Below are positions 1-8,163 of a stretch of 64,000 nucleotides of DNA, one piece after another. Both the position numbers and the translations under genes were made by a program. This DNA comes from an uncultured Pelagibacteraceae bacterium (GTDB lineage Bacteria > Pseudomonadota > Alphaproteobacteria > Pelagibacterales > Pelagibacteraceae). The stretch covers positions 1 through 64,000 of the forward strand of contig CACHJZ010000004.1 of assembly GCA_902580275.1 (NCBI GenBank). The letters are read 5' to 3'. The stretch's first letter is position 1. Every line of letters starts with the position of its first letter. The notes beneath the pieces were generated by a model that saw nothing but the letters and a program-made list of their open reading frames with translations, was not told where the DNA came from and searched no databases.

Positions 1-1079
1 TCAATTTTGAAAGGAATTTCATTAATATCTAAATCAAAATTGAATTTCACGTCTTCTTTATTAATTTCAAAATTATATTTAATATCATCAATTTTCTCTC
101 CAATTTGGAAGCTCCCAAAACCGTTAAACAATAATTTTTTGTCAGAATTAATATTAATAGTTTGATCTAAAAAAGTGATTTTATTATCAAAATTAGGAAT
201 ATATTTTTTAATTTTAATATTGCTAGTTACATATTCAGCTTTTTTTAATTTAATATCAGAATTGAACGTTAAATCCGATATTTTGAATTTTTTAGATAAA
301 TTAAAATTAAAGTTATTTTTTGAAGATAAATGAATATTTTTTATATTTTCATTTTTAATAAACATACTTATTATAGAGGCAGGTATGATATTTTCTTTAC
401 TAGCAATAGTGCCCTCAACCGTATAATTTTTATTTTTTTTACTTATTAAAATTTTTTTTGCGAAAAGTTCTAGACCTTGATACTCAGAAGTCAGATTTCT
501 CATTTGAATTTTATTTTCTGAATATCTCAAATTGCCTGATATTTTCTCTATTTTTTGCTTGTTAAAAATATCAATAGAAAGATTTTCAATGTTAGCAATA
601 ATTTCGTAATTGTCCTTTAAATCTCCATTTTCGTCAAAATTTAACCCTATGTAAATTTCTGCGTCTCCAGTTTTAATTATTTTATCAATTATTAATAATT
701 GGGCGCTATCTTTATAAGATCGTCCAAGTTTAATAATTTTTTTTATTTGATTTTTTTTACTGTCAATAAATAATTTTTTAATTGCAAATTCTTTTGTAAA
801 AAAAGATTTAATATCATAAGTTGTAGATATATTGCCTAATATTATTTTTTCACTGCCAGATGAAATCATTGGGTTTGCTGTTTCTATATCAATTGAAAGA
901 TTAAAAATGTTAAGTAAAATTTTTACATCATTAAGCTTTAAATTGATTGATGGATATTTTTCTTTAATTTTATTTTCAATATTCTGATTAAATTTACTAG
1001 TATTTATTCCAAAATAATTTAAGTAGAAAGTAAATCCAACAAACAAAATTAATAATGTATAGAGAGTTTTTTTTATCAT
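1..1079 (-). CDS. AsmA-like large secreted/membrane protein, C-terminus cut by window edge
   Basis: Open reading frame that starts at the ATG 1077-1079 and runs off the left edge, so only the first ~359 residues are visible. An N-terminal membrane anchor (about residues 3-20, Thr-Leu-Tyr-Thr-Leu-Leu-Ile-Leu) is followed by a long beta-rich stretch with many short hydrophobic/charged alternations and no cysteine, the texture of AsmA/DUF3971-type envelope proteins, which are thought to help move lipids between the two membranes. The start abuts the prfB stop with no spacer, so it is probably the third gene of a mrcA-prfB operon. The family call rests on texture and the N-terminal anchor, not on a diagnostic motif. 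Confidence 0.55.
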   Translation of the reverse strand, partial: MIKKTLYTLLILFVGFTFYLNYFGINTSKFNQNIENKIKEKYPSINLKLNDVKILLNIFNLSIDIETANPMISSGSEKIILGNISTTYDIKSFFTKEFAIKKLFIDSKKNQIKKIIKLGRSYKDSAQLLIIDKIIKTGDAEIYIGLNFDENGDLKDNYEIIANIENLSIDIFNKQKIEKISGNLRYSENKIQMRNLTSEYQGLELFAKKILISKKNKNYTVEGTIASKENIIPASIISMFIKNENIKNIHLSSKNNFNFNLSKKFKISDLTFNSDIKLKKAEYVTSNIKIKKYIPNFDNKITFLDQTININSDKKLLFNGFGSFQIGEKIDDIKYNFEINKEDVKFNFDLDINEIPFKI

Positions 1080-2169
1080 TTAATTGTGCAATGAGTTTTC
1101 TAAAAAAGCGTCAATTTCACCATTTAATACCTTGTCAGGATCTGAGCTTTCATAATTAGTTCTATTATCTTTCACCAGTCTATAAGGGTGAAGAATATAT
1201 GATCTAATTTGATGTCCCCAACCAATATCAGTTTTTTCACTTTCGAAATTTTTTGCTTCTTTCTCTTTTTTTTTTAATTCAAAATCGTACAATCTTGCTT
1301 TGAGCATTCTCATACAAGTTTCCTTATTTTTATGTTGGGATCTTTCGTTTTGACATTGAACTACTATTTTTGTTGGTAAATGAGTTATTCTTACTGCACT
1401 ATCAGTTGTATTAACATGTTGTCCTCCTGCTCCACTAGATCTATAAGTGTCTATTCTTAAGTCTTTCTCTTTTATTTCAATTTCAATACTATCGTCAATT
1501 ATTGGATATACCCAAACACTTGCAAAACTAGTATGTCTTCTTGCTCCGGAGTCAAATGGAGAAACTCTTACTAGTCTATGAATACCCGACTCTGATTTAA
1601 GCCAACCATATAAATATTCACCATGGATTTGAAGTGTAGTTGATTTTACCCCAGCCTCGTCACCTTTATGTTCACTTATAACTGTTGATTTATATTTTTT
1701 ATTTTGTGCCCATTTCAAATACATTCTTTTCAACATTTCAGCCCAATCCTGACTTTCAGTTCCGCCAGCACCTGCGTGTATTTCAACATAGCAATCCAAA
1801 ATGTCACTCTCATTTGATAAAAAACATTTAATCTGATTTTTTTTGCAATTAGATTTTAGTTCTTTACAATTTTTTAAAAGATCTTTGATTAATTTTTGAT
1901 TATTTTCTTCAACTGCTAAATCATGTAGCTCAGACAAATCTTTAATTTCTTTTTGTGAAATTTTGTAGGATTTTACTAATTCCTCATAAAAATTTTTTTC
2001 TTGGATAATTTTTTTTGATAAAGTCTTGTCTTTCCAAAAATCAGGTTCAAGAATTTTTTTATTATTTTTTTCTATGATAGAATTTATATTATTTTTTTCA
2101 AAGAAACTCCTGTATTCTTTGATTTATTTTTTCAATTTCTTTTTTATATTTTATAAAATCATTATCCAT
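1080..2169 (-). CDS. prfB: Peptide chain release factor 2 (programmed +1 frameshift)
   Basis: Class I release factor for UGA and UAA codons. Translation starts at the ATG 2167-2169, reads 23 codons, meets an in-frame TGA at 2098-2100, and continues in the +1 frame from the GAA at 2097-2099 to the stop at 1080-1082. The joined product has 362 residues, close to the family's usual ~365. The stop-recognition SPF motif falls near residues 203-205 and the catalytic GGQ near 248-250, matching E. coli numbering. Without the shift the downstream frame only has a TTG at 1935-1937 and would lack the whole N-terminal helical domain. The ATG overlaps the mrcA stop as TAATG. Confidence 0.95.
2098..2112 (-). 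promoter_or_regulatory. prfB: prfB programmed +1 ribosomal frameshift site
   Basis: On the minus strand the sequence is CAG GAG TTT CTT TGA A. It contains an internal Shine-Dalgarno-like AGGAG (2107-2111), a 3-nt spacer, the slippery CTT and the in-frame TGA. This is the same spacing as the well-studied E. coli site (AGGGGG, 3 nt, CUU UGA). Low RF2 slows termination at the UGA, the CUU-decoding tRNA slips to UUU, and full RF2 is made, so the factor regulates itself. The downstream reading frame lines up exactly with the RF2 body. Confidence 0.95.
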
Positions 2170-4502
2170 TAATAAAACCTTAAAATATTATTATTATTTA
2201 ATCTATTATTTAATATCACATTTTTATAATTTTGATCTAATTCTTTTTTTTTAAAAACTTCAATTATAGTTTTTTTTGAACCGAAGGACGCTTTTTTTCC
2301 AGTTATTGGGTCTATCACCATTAATGTAATATTTTCTGCTACCTTAAATGGTCTCGCGTCCTCTTTTTTTATAGCTGTTTTTACAAAATCTTTAAATATA
2401 GGCATCGCTGTTCTTGCACCAGTTTCTTTCTTTCCTAAAGATTTAGGTTTATCAAAACCTACATATACTCCAATGATTAGTTTTGAAGTATAACCTATAA
2501 ACCATGTATCTGTATTTTTATTTGTAGTTCCGGTTTTTCCCGCAATGTCTAAATTTAAATCTCTTAAACCTTTTCCTGTTCCTCTTTGAATAGCGCCTTC
2601 GAGCATTGAAGTAATTTGATATGCAGTTTCTGGTGAAAAAATTTGTTCGAAGTTATCTTTTATTGTTGGATATTTGTCACTCAAATATGAAATTTGTTCA
2701 CATTTACTACATTTTCTATTTTCGTTGTTTAATATAGTTTGACCCTCACCATCTTGGACTCTGTCAATCAAAATTGGTTTAACTAATTTTCCTCCATTAA
2801 TAAAAGAAGAGTAAGCGGAGGTTAATTTTAATAAAGTTGTTTCTGCCGATCCAAGTGAGATTGATAAAAGTTCATTTGGATTTTCATAAATACCCAACTT
2901 TTTTGAGAAATTAATTATTTTTTTAAGACCTAAGTCCTGTGCGATCCTTACAGTCATAAGGTTTCTTGATTTTTCGAGTCCTGTTCTCATTGTTGAGAGA
3001 CCATAAAACTTTTTACCATAATTTTCAGGTTTCCATAATTTAAGATCTTCACCTTGCTTTAAAACTAAAGGAGCGTCTAACACTAATGATGATGGTTGAT
3101 AATTGTTTTCAAGTGCTAGTGCATAAATAAATGGTTTAAATGCTGAACCTGGTTGTCTTAAAGCCTGTGAAGCTCTATTAAATTCACTTTGCAAAAAACT
3201 AAATCCACCACTCATCGCTAAAACTCTTCCTGTATAAGGATCCATAACAACAATTGATCCATTAACCTCTGGTATTTGTTTTAACTCAAAATAGTTATTA
3301 ATATTCTCTTTTATATAAATTATATCACCTGGTTTTAAATAATTTTTGCTTTTTTTTATCCATGAAATATCTTTTTGCCCGATGGAACCCTTTTTACCAC
3401 TTTTCGTTTCAATTTGGACATCTAAGTTATCTACTTTTTTAACTATTGCTAATTCCCATCCAATTGATTTTTCTATCTTAAATTTGTCTAAACCCTTTGA
3501 CCAATTTTTATTATATTTTTTATTTATAATTGGTCCTCTCCATCCTTTTCTCCTGTCGTAATTTATTAAACCTTGTCTCAATGCTATAGTCGATGCAGAT
3601 TGAATTTCTAAATTTAGAGGAGTTTTTATGTTTAATCCTTTTTTATAAACTTTATCAAAGCCAAATTTCTTTATCACATCTTTTCTAATATCCTCAACGT
3701 AATATCTTGAGTCCTCTAAAAAAATTTTTTTTCTTTTTTTTAATTTAATTGGCTCTTTTATAAATGAATTATATTGAGTCTCAGTTATAAAATTATTTTC
3801 AAATAAATTCTTTAAAACTAAATTTCGTCTAAACTTAGCAAGATCTTGATTTTTATAAGGATTATATCTACTTGGGGCCTTAGGTAAAGCCGCAAGCATG
3901 GAAGCCTCTACATAATTTAAATCTGTAATTGGTTTGTCAAAATATTTAAGACTTGCTGCTGCAATTCCATAGGATCCACTCCCCAAATAAATTTCATTTA
4001 AATAAAGTTCTAAAATACGTTCCTTGCTTAATGCTCTCTCTATTCTAAAAGCAAGAATAGCCTCTTTAATTTTTCTATTTATACTTACCTCATTTGTTAA
4101 TAAAAAATTTTTTGCTACCTGTTGAGTAATTGTAGATGCGCCCTCAAGCCTTTTTGACATAATAAGATTAGAAATATTATTTTTTGTAGCCCTTAATACA
4201 CCTTTTGCATCAACTCCAGGATGATTAAAAAAATTTTTATCTTCAGCAGCTAAGAAAGAATTAATTATTTTAATTGGAATTGATGCATAAGGTACAAAAA
4301 TTCTTTTTTCAGATGAGAAGTCATTAACAAGTTCGCCTTCTCCTGAATACACTTTACTTGAAACAGGTGCTTTATAATTCTTTAAAAATTTATAATCAGG
4401 TAGTTTATTGGAAAAAAACCACAAAATGGATATCACAAGTATTACAATTCCTAAAAAACTTGCACTTGATATAACTAAAATTTTTTTGATTAAATTGCTC
4501 AT
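2169..4502 (-). CDS. mrcA: Penicillin-binding protein 1A (bifunctional transglycosylase/transpeptidase)
   Basis: Class A PBP that polymerises and cross-links peptidoglycan at the inner membrane. One membrane anchor lies at residues ~5-30. The glycosyltransferase domain shows the catalytic EDKNFF (Glu87) and the EGASTITQQ signature (120-128). The transpeptidase domain shows SxxK at Ser453-Lys456, SRN at 512-514 and KTG at 656-658. A CxxC pair (598-601) sits in a loop of the transpeptidase domain. The length of 777 residues is normal for alphaproteobacterial PBP1A. It is the first gene of a minus-strand set with prfB and the AsmA-like gene, and is divergent from the RNase E gene. Confidence 0.96.
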   Translation of the reverse strand: MSNLIKKILVISSASFLGIVILVISILWFFSNKLPDYKFLKNYKAPVSSKVYSGEGELVNDFSSEKRIFVPYASIPIKIINSFLAAEDKNFFNHPGVDAKGVLRATKNNISNLIMSKRLEGASTITQQVAKNFLLTNEVSINRKIKEAILAFRIERALSKERILELYLNEIYLGSGSYGIAAASLKYFDKPITDLNYVEASMLAALPKAPSRYNPYKNQDLAKFRRNLVLKNLFENNFITETQYNSFIKEPIKLKKRKKIFLEDSRYYVEDIRKDVIKKFGFDKVYKKGLNIKTPLNLEIQSASTIALRQGLINYDRRKGWRGPIINKKYNKNWSKGLDKFKIEKSIGWELAIVKKVDNLDVQIETKSGKKGSIGQKDISWIKKSKNYLKPGDIIYIKENINNYFELKQIPEVNGSIVVMDPYTGRVLAMSGGFSFLQSEFNRASQALRQPGSAFKPFIYALALENNYQPSSLVLDAPLVLKQGEDLKLWKPENYGKKFYGLSTMRTGLEKSRNLMTVRIAQDLGLKKIINFSKKLGIYENPNELLSISLGSAETTLLKLTSAYSSFINGGKLVKPILIDRVQDGEGQTILNNENRKCSKCEQISYLSDKYPTIKDNFEQIFSPETAYQITSMLEGAIQRGTGKGLRDLNLDIAGKTGTTNKNTDTWFIGYTSKLIIGVYVGFDKPKSLGKKETGARTAMPIFKDFVKTAIKKEDARPFKVAENITLMVIDPITGKKASFGSKKTIIEVFKKKELDQNYKNVILNNRLNNNNILRFY

Positions 4503-4526
4503 TTATGTTTAATTTATTTATCAAAT

Positions 4527-4557
4527 TTGTTAATGTTAAGGCACCAGAATTTATAAA
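4527..4557 (+). promoter_or_regulatory. Possible promoter for RNase E gene
   Basis: TTGTTA (4527-4532) and TATAAA (4552-4557) are separated by 19 bases, with the rne start codon 32 bases further on. The spacer is longer than ideal and the DNA is very AT-rich, so this is a weak prediction. The 87-base divergent gap between mrcA and rne must hold the signals for both genes. Confidence 0.3.
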
Positions 4558-4589
4558 ATTATTAAAATGAAAATAACAATCAAAATATT

Positions 4590-6353
4590 ATGGAAAAGAA
4601 TTTATACATTGATGCTTCGCATCCTAATGAAACTAGAGTTGTACTTAAATCAAATGGAAACATCGAAGATTACGAATACGAAAGTTTAAACAGTACACTA
4701 ATCAAAAATAATATTTATTTGGGCAAAGTAAGTAGAGTTGAGCCCTCGCTTCAAGCAGCATTTATAGATTTTGGAAGAGAAAGACATGGTTTTTTGTCAT
4801 TCAATGATATCCAATCTGATTACTATCAGATCCCCCAAAGTGATCTTGAAAGAATCAAGCACGAGGAAGAAAAGGCAAGGGAGGAATTAATTAAAGAAAG
4901 TGAGCAAGAAGAAGAAAAAAATATTATTGAAAACAAAGTAGACATTGATGATCTAGTTGAAAAAAAAACTGAACAAATTATATCTCCAGAAAAAAATTAT
5001 GCTGAAAAAAAACATTCATTTAAAAGATATAAAATTCAAGAAGTCATAAAACCTAATCAAGTTATACTTGTTCAAGTTTTGAAAGATGAAAGAGGTATGA
5101 AGGGGGCTGCTTTAAGCACATTTATCTCTATAGCTGGAAAATATATTGTACTTATGCCCAATACACCAAAGGGAGGTGGAATTTCTAGAAAAATATTTAA
5201 TCCTTCAGATAGAAAAAAAATTAGATCTATTCTTAATCAAATAAAAATTCCAAAAGAAATGGGCATAATAGTTAGAACTGCTGGTTCGAATAAAACTAAA
5301 AATGAAATAGACCGTGATCTTCAAAATTTAATAAAGGTATGGGAGTCTATTAAAGAGACGGCAATGAATTCTATTGCTCCTTCAATAATTCATAAAGAAA
5401 GTGAAATTATAAAAAGAACACTAAGAGACATGTACGATGAGGATACTCAAAATATAATTATAGAAGGTAATGAGGGTTACCAAAAAGCAAAAAATTTCAT
5501 GAAGCTTATAATGCCAAATCATGTCAAAAAGATTAAAAAATATCGAGAAAAAATCCCATTATTCATTAAAGAAAAAATTGAACTTAAACTTAATGAAATA
5601 TTTGAAACAGTAGTAAAGCTCAATTCAGGAGGATATTTAGTTATTAACCCAACTGAAGCATTAGTTTCAATAGATGTTAACTCTGGTAAGTCTATTAAAC
5701 AAAAAAACGTTGAAAGCACAGCGTTGGATACAAATTTAGAGGCAGCTGAAGAAATAGCTAGACAAATAAAAATTAGGGATCTCTCAGGTTTAATTATAAT
5801 TGATTTTATAGATATGATGAATTTTGGAAATAGAAGGTTAATTGAAAGAAAATTAAAAGAAAAATGCAGAAATGATAGAGCTAGAATTCAAATTGGAAGA
5901 ATAAGTAGTTTCGGCTTGCTTGAAATGTCACGGCAAAGATTAAGGGAAAGTTCTATAAAATGGCAAATATCTTTAACAAATGAAACTCACGCACTGAAAA
6001 TTATTAAAAAATTAGAGATTGAAGGTATTGATAATAAGGCAAAAATTATAGATTTATATATATGTGAACAAATAAGTATTTTTATCAAAGAAAACTTGAG
6101 TGAGAATTTAAAATTTATTGAAAAAAAAAATAAGTTTAAAATTAATATTATTATTGATAATTCTATGATTATTTCAGATTTTAAAATCGAGTATAAAAAT
6201 AAAAGTAAAAAAATCCTAAATGTTTCGGAAAATATAACAAAACTTGAAAAAATATCTGATAAAAGTTTTGAAATTAATAATTTAGAAAAAGGGAAGAAAT
6301 TTAAAAAAAGAAAATTTAAAAAGAAAAAATTTTATAAAAAAAAAACTAAATAA
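4590..6353 (+). CDS. rne: Ribonuclease E/G family endoribonuclease
   Basis: Single-strand endonuclease for mRNA decay and rRNA/tRNA processing. The S1 RNA-binding domain (about 38-180) is split by an acidic, Glu-rich insertion (about 85-145), as in many alphaproteobacteria. The DNase I-like catalytic part carries the metal-binding aspartates Asp362 (SIDVNSG) and Asp405 (IIIDFIDM), aligning with E. coli Asp303 and Asp346. The CPxC zinc-link that normally follows the MSRQRLR motif is absent: residues 447-470 contain no cysteine. The C-terminus is short and ends in a Lys-rich tail (568-587); there is no long degradosome scaffold. Its stop overlaps the convergent thiG stop by 8 bases. Confidence 0.92.
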   Translation: MEKNLYIDASHPNETRVVLKSNGNIEDYEYESLNSTLIKNNIYLGKVSRVEPSLQAAFIDFGRERHGFLSFNDIQSDYYQIPQSDLERIKHEEEKAREELIKESEQEEEKNIIENKVDIDDLVEKKTEQIISPEKNYAEKKHSFKRYKIQEVIKPNQVILVQVLKDERGMKGAALSTFISIAGKYIVLMPNTPKGGGISRKIFNPSDRKKIRSILNQIKIPKEMGIIVRTAGSNKTKNEIDRDLQNLIKVWESIKETAMNSIAPSIIHKESEIIKRTLRDMYDEDTQNIIIEGNEGYQKAKNFMKLIMPNHVKKIKKYREKIPLFIKEKIELKLNEIFETVVKLNSGGYLVINPTEALVSIDVNSGKSIKQKNVESTALDTNLEAAEEIARQIKIRDLSGLIIIDFIDMMNFGNRRLIERKLKEKCRNDRARIQIGRISSFGLLEMSRQRLRESSIKWQISLTNETHALKIIKKLEIEGIDNKAKIIDLYICEQISIFIKENLSENLKFIEKKNKFKINIIIDNSMIISDFKIEYKNKSKKILNVSENITKLEKISDKSFEINNLEKGKKFKKRKFKKKKFYKKKTK

Positions 6354-7122
6354 TTCCCTTGTTTGAAGTAGATCTTCTGCCATAGATTACTTGATTTATT
6401 CTGCCAGCCAAATAAGAATGACGACCTGCAATTACTGATAATTTCATAGCCTCAGCCATTTTAGAGGGATTTTTTGCTCTTGCTATCGCTGTATTAACTA
6501 AGACACCATCACAACCTAATTCCATTGCCATCGCTGCATCTGAAGACTGGCCAATTCCTGCATCAATTATCAATGGTAGTTTGGTTTGTGACCTTATTAT
6601 TTTAATATTAACTTTATTTAAAATTCCTAAGCCTGATCCAATGGGTGCAGCAAGAGGCATAATAGCAACAGCACCAACGTTTTCTAATCTTTTTGCCATT
6701 AATGGATCGTCATTACAATATACCATCACTTTAAATCCTTCTCTGCTTAAGACTTCTGTTGACTTTAAAGTTTCTATCATATCCGGAAAAAGTGTTTTCT
6801 TATCACCTAATACTTCTAGTTTTACCAATTTCCATCCACCAATTTCTCTCGCTAACCTTAGAGTTCTTAATGCCTCAGCAGAATTAAAACAACCTGCAGT
6901 ATTTGGCAAATAAGTAATTTTTTTTGGGTCAATGTAATCCATAAGTATTGGTTTTTTTTTATTTTCAATATTAACTCTTCTTACTGCAACAGTTACAATA
7001 CTAGCTCCAGATTTCTTTACACATTTTGCACATTCTTCAAAATTTTTATACTTTCCTGTACCCACTATTAGTCTAGAAGTGTATTTTTTGTTTGATATAA
7101 TTAGATAATCTTTTTTTTTCAT
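6346..7122 (-). CDS. thiG: Thiazole synthase ThiG
   Basis: Forms the thiazole phosphate ring of thiamine from deoxyxylulose 5-phosphate, ThiS-thiocarboxylate and a glycine imine. The TIM-barrel sequence includes the Schiff-base lysine in VKLEVLGD (about residue 101) and phosphate-binding glycines near GIGQSSDAAMAMELG. I place the start at the ATG 7120-7122 rather than the GTG 7132-7134: the ATG lies just after the thiS stop and gives 258 residues, the usual size. Translationally coupled to thiS. No thiC, thiE or thiD is seen here. Confidence 0.93.
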   Translation of the reverse strand: MKKKDYLIISNKKYTSRLIVGTGKYKNFEECAKCVKKSGASIVTVAVRRVNIENKKKPILMDYIDPKKITYLPNTAGCFNSAEALRTLRLAREIGGWKLVKLEVLGDKKTLFPDMIETLKSTEVLSREGFKVMVYCNDDPLMAKRLENVGAVAIMPLAAPIGSGLGILNKVNIKIIRSQTKLPLIIDAGIGQSSDAAMAMELGCDGVLVNTAIARAKNPSKMAEAMKLSVIAGRHSYLAGRINQVIYGRRSTSNKGII

Positions 7123-7123
7123 C

Positions 7124-7342
7124 TTATCCACCACCTATAAAATGAACAATTTCAATTTTATCCAGGTTCTTAACCTTTATTTTTCTAATTTTTTCTTTGT
7201 TAACAATTTTTTCATTTAACTCAATTGCAACTTTTTTTTCAGAAATTTTATATTTTGTAATTACTTCTTTTAAAGTCATTTTGGGCTTTATTACAAAATT
7301 TTTTCCATTTATTTTTATTTTTACTTTGTTTATTTTTTTCAT
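7124..7342 (-). CDS. thiS: Sulfur carrier protein ThiS
   Basis: Small ubiquitin-like sulfur carrier of 72 residues ending in Gly-Gly-Gly. Its C-terminal glycine is adenylated and thiocarboxylated before sulfur is passed to the thiazole ring by ThiG. The frame is open further upstream, but the ATG at 7340-7342 gives the normal ThiS size and avoids running into aroQ on the other strand. The C-terminal pattern (DKIEIVHFIGGG) is typical. Divergent from aroQ with only 16 bases between start codons. Confidence 0.9.
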   Translation of the reverse strand: MKKINKVKIKINGKNFVIKPKMTLKEVITKYKISEKKVAIELNEKIVNKEKIRKIKVKNLDKIEIVHFIGGG

Positions 7343-7358
7343 AATATATAAATAATTA

Positions 7359-7808
7359 ATGCCACATAGAATAATAATTATCAATGGACCAAATCTTAAT
7401 TTATTAGGGGAAAGAGAACAATCGCAATATGGCAATTTAGCTTTTTCTGAATTAAAAAAAAGATGCTTAGATGAGGCTAAAATTCAAAAATTATCAATTG
7501 AATTCTACCAATCAAATATTGAAGGTGAAATTGTAACTAAAATTCAAGACTCAAGAAATGAGTACGATGGATTAATAATTAATGCTGCAGGATTTACACA
7601 TTCCTCTGTTTCAATAAGAGATGCTTTGGATATAGTAAAAAAACCAAAAATAGAATTGCATATTTCAAATATTTACAAAAGAGAACAATTTAGACAAAAA
7701 TCTTTAATAAGTGATGTGGTAACGGGCGTAATATGTGGTTTAGGTGTAAATGGTTATATTTTAGCCATAAATGCCATGCAAGAATTGTTAAAAAATGGAA
7801 ATAGATAA
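7359..7808 (+). CDS. aroQ: 3-dehydroquinate dehydratase, type II
   Basis: Third step of the shikimate pathway, by the dodecameric type II enzyme. Visible marks are the N-terminal INGPNLNLLG, the lid-loop tyrosine after GEREQSQ, the INAAGFTHSS block and the ELHISN motif carrying the catalytic histidine. At 149 residues it has the family's usual length. It is the first gene of an aroQ-accB-accC run and overlaps accB by 14 bases. The aroQ-accB-accC order is common in proteobacteria. Confidence 0.95.
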   Translation: MPHRIIIINGPNLNLLGEREQSQYGNLAFSELKKRCLDEAKIQKLSIEFYQSNIEGEIVTKIQDSRNEYDGLIINAAGFTHSSVSIRDALDIVKKPKIELHISNIYKREQFRQKSLISDVVTGVICGLGVNGYILAINAMQELLKNGNR

Positions 7809-8163
7809 AAAAGTTATAAAAAAATTAATAGATGCACTTGAAGATTTAAAAGAATCTTTAGATAAAAGTGGAGAAAAATTTGACAATTCTAATAATGAAC
7901 AATTAATTGAAAAAAGTGAAAATCTAAATTTTAAGTCAGTAAAAAGTCCAATTATTGGAACAGCTTATTTAGCTCCTGAACCAGGAGCAAAACCATTTGT
8001 TGAAATAGGTAAAAAAATTAAAAAGGGTGACACTGTTATGATAGTTGAGGCGATGAAGACAATGAATCATGTACCATCATCACACGATGGAATTGTGAAA
8101 AAAATTTCAGTTGAAGATGGTCAGCCAGTTGAGTACGACCAAGAATTAATTCTAGTTGAATAA
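7795..8163 (+). CDS. accB: Biotin carboxyl carrier protein of acetyl-CoA carboxylase
   Basis: Carries the biotin that AccC carboxylates and that the carboxyltransferase uses to make malonyl-CoA. The N-terminal ~45 residues are a helical, charged linker. The biotinyl domain follows, with the EAMKTM motif at 85-90 and Lys88 as the biotinylation site. At 122 residues it is somewhat shorter than the E. coli protein (156), because the Pro/Ala-rich linker is reduced. It overlaps aroQ by 14 bases and shares one base with the accC start. Confidence 0.95.
   Translation: MEIDKKVIKKLIDALEDLKESLDKSGEKFDNSNNEQLIEKSENLNFKSVKSPIIGTAYLAPEPGAKPFVEIGKKIKKGDTVMIVEAMKTMNHVPSSHDGIVKKISVEDGQPVEYDQELILVE

Noticed and set aside
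1935..1937. prfB as a truncated 285-residue gene starting at a TTG, or as a frameshifted pseudogene
   Set aside because: The upstream ATG, AGGAG and CTTTGA arrangement restores a full-length RF2, so the internal stop is programmed.
7124..7358. TPP riboswitch before thiS
   Set aside because: Only 16 bases separate thiS from aroQ, and none of the conserved TPP aptamer blocks is present.
7343..7435. Longer ThiS beginning inside aroQ
   Set aside because: It would add 31 residues antisense to aroQ and exceed the family's size; the ATG at 7342 gives a normal ThiS.
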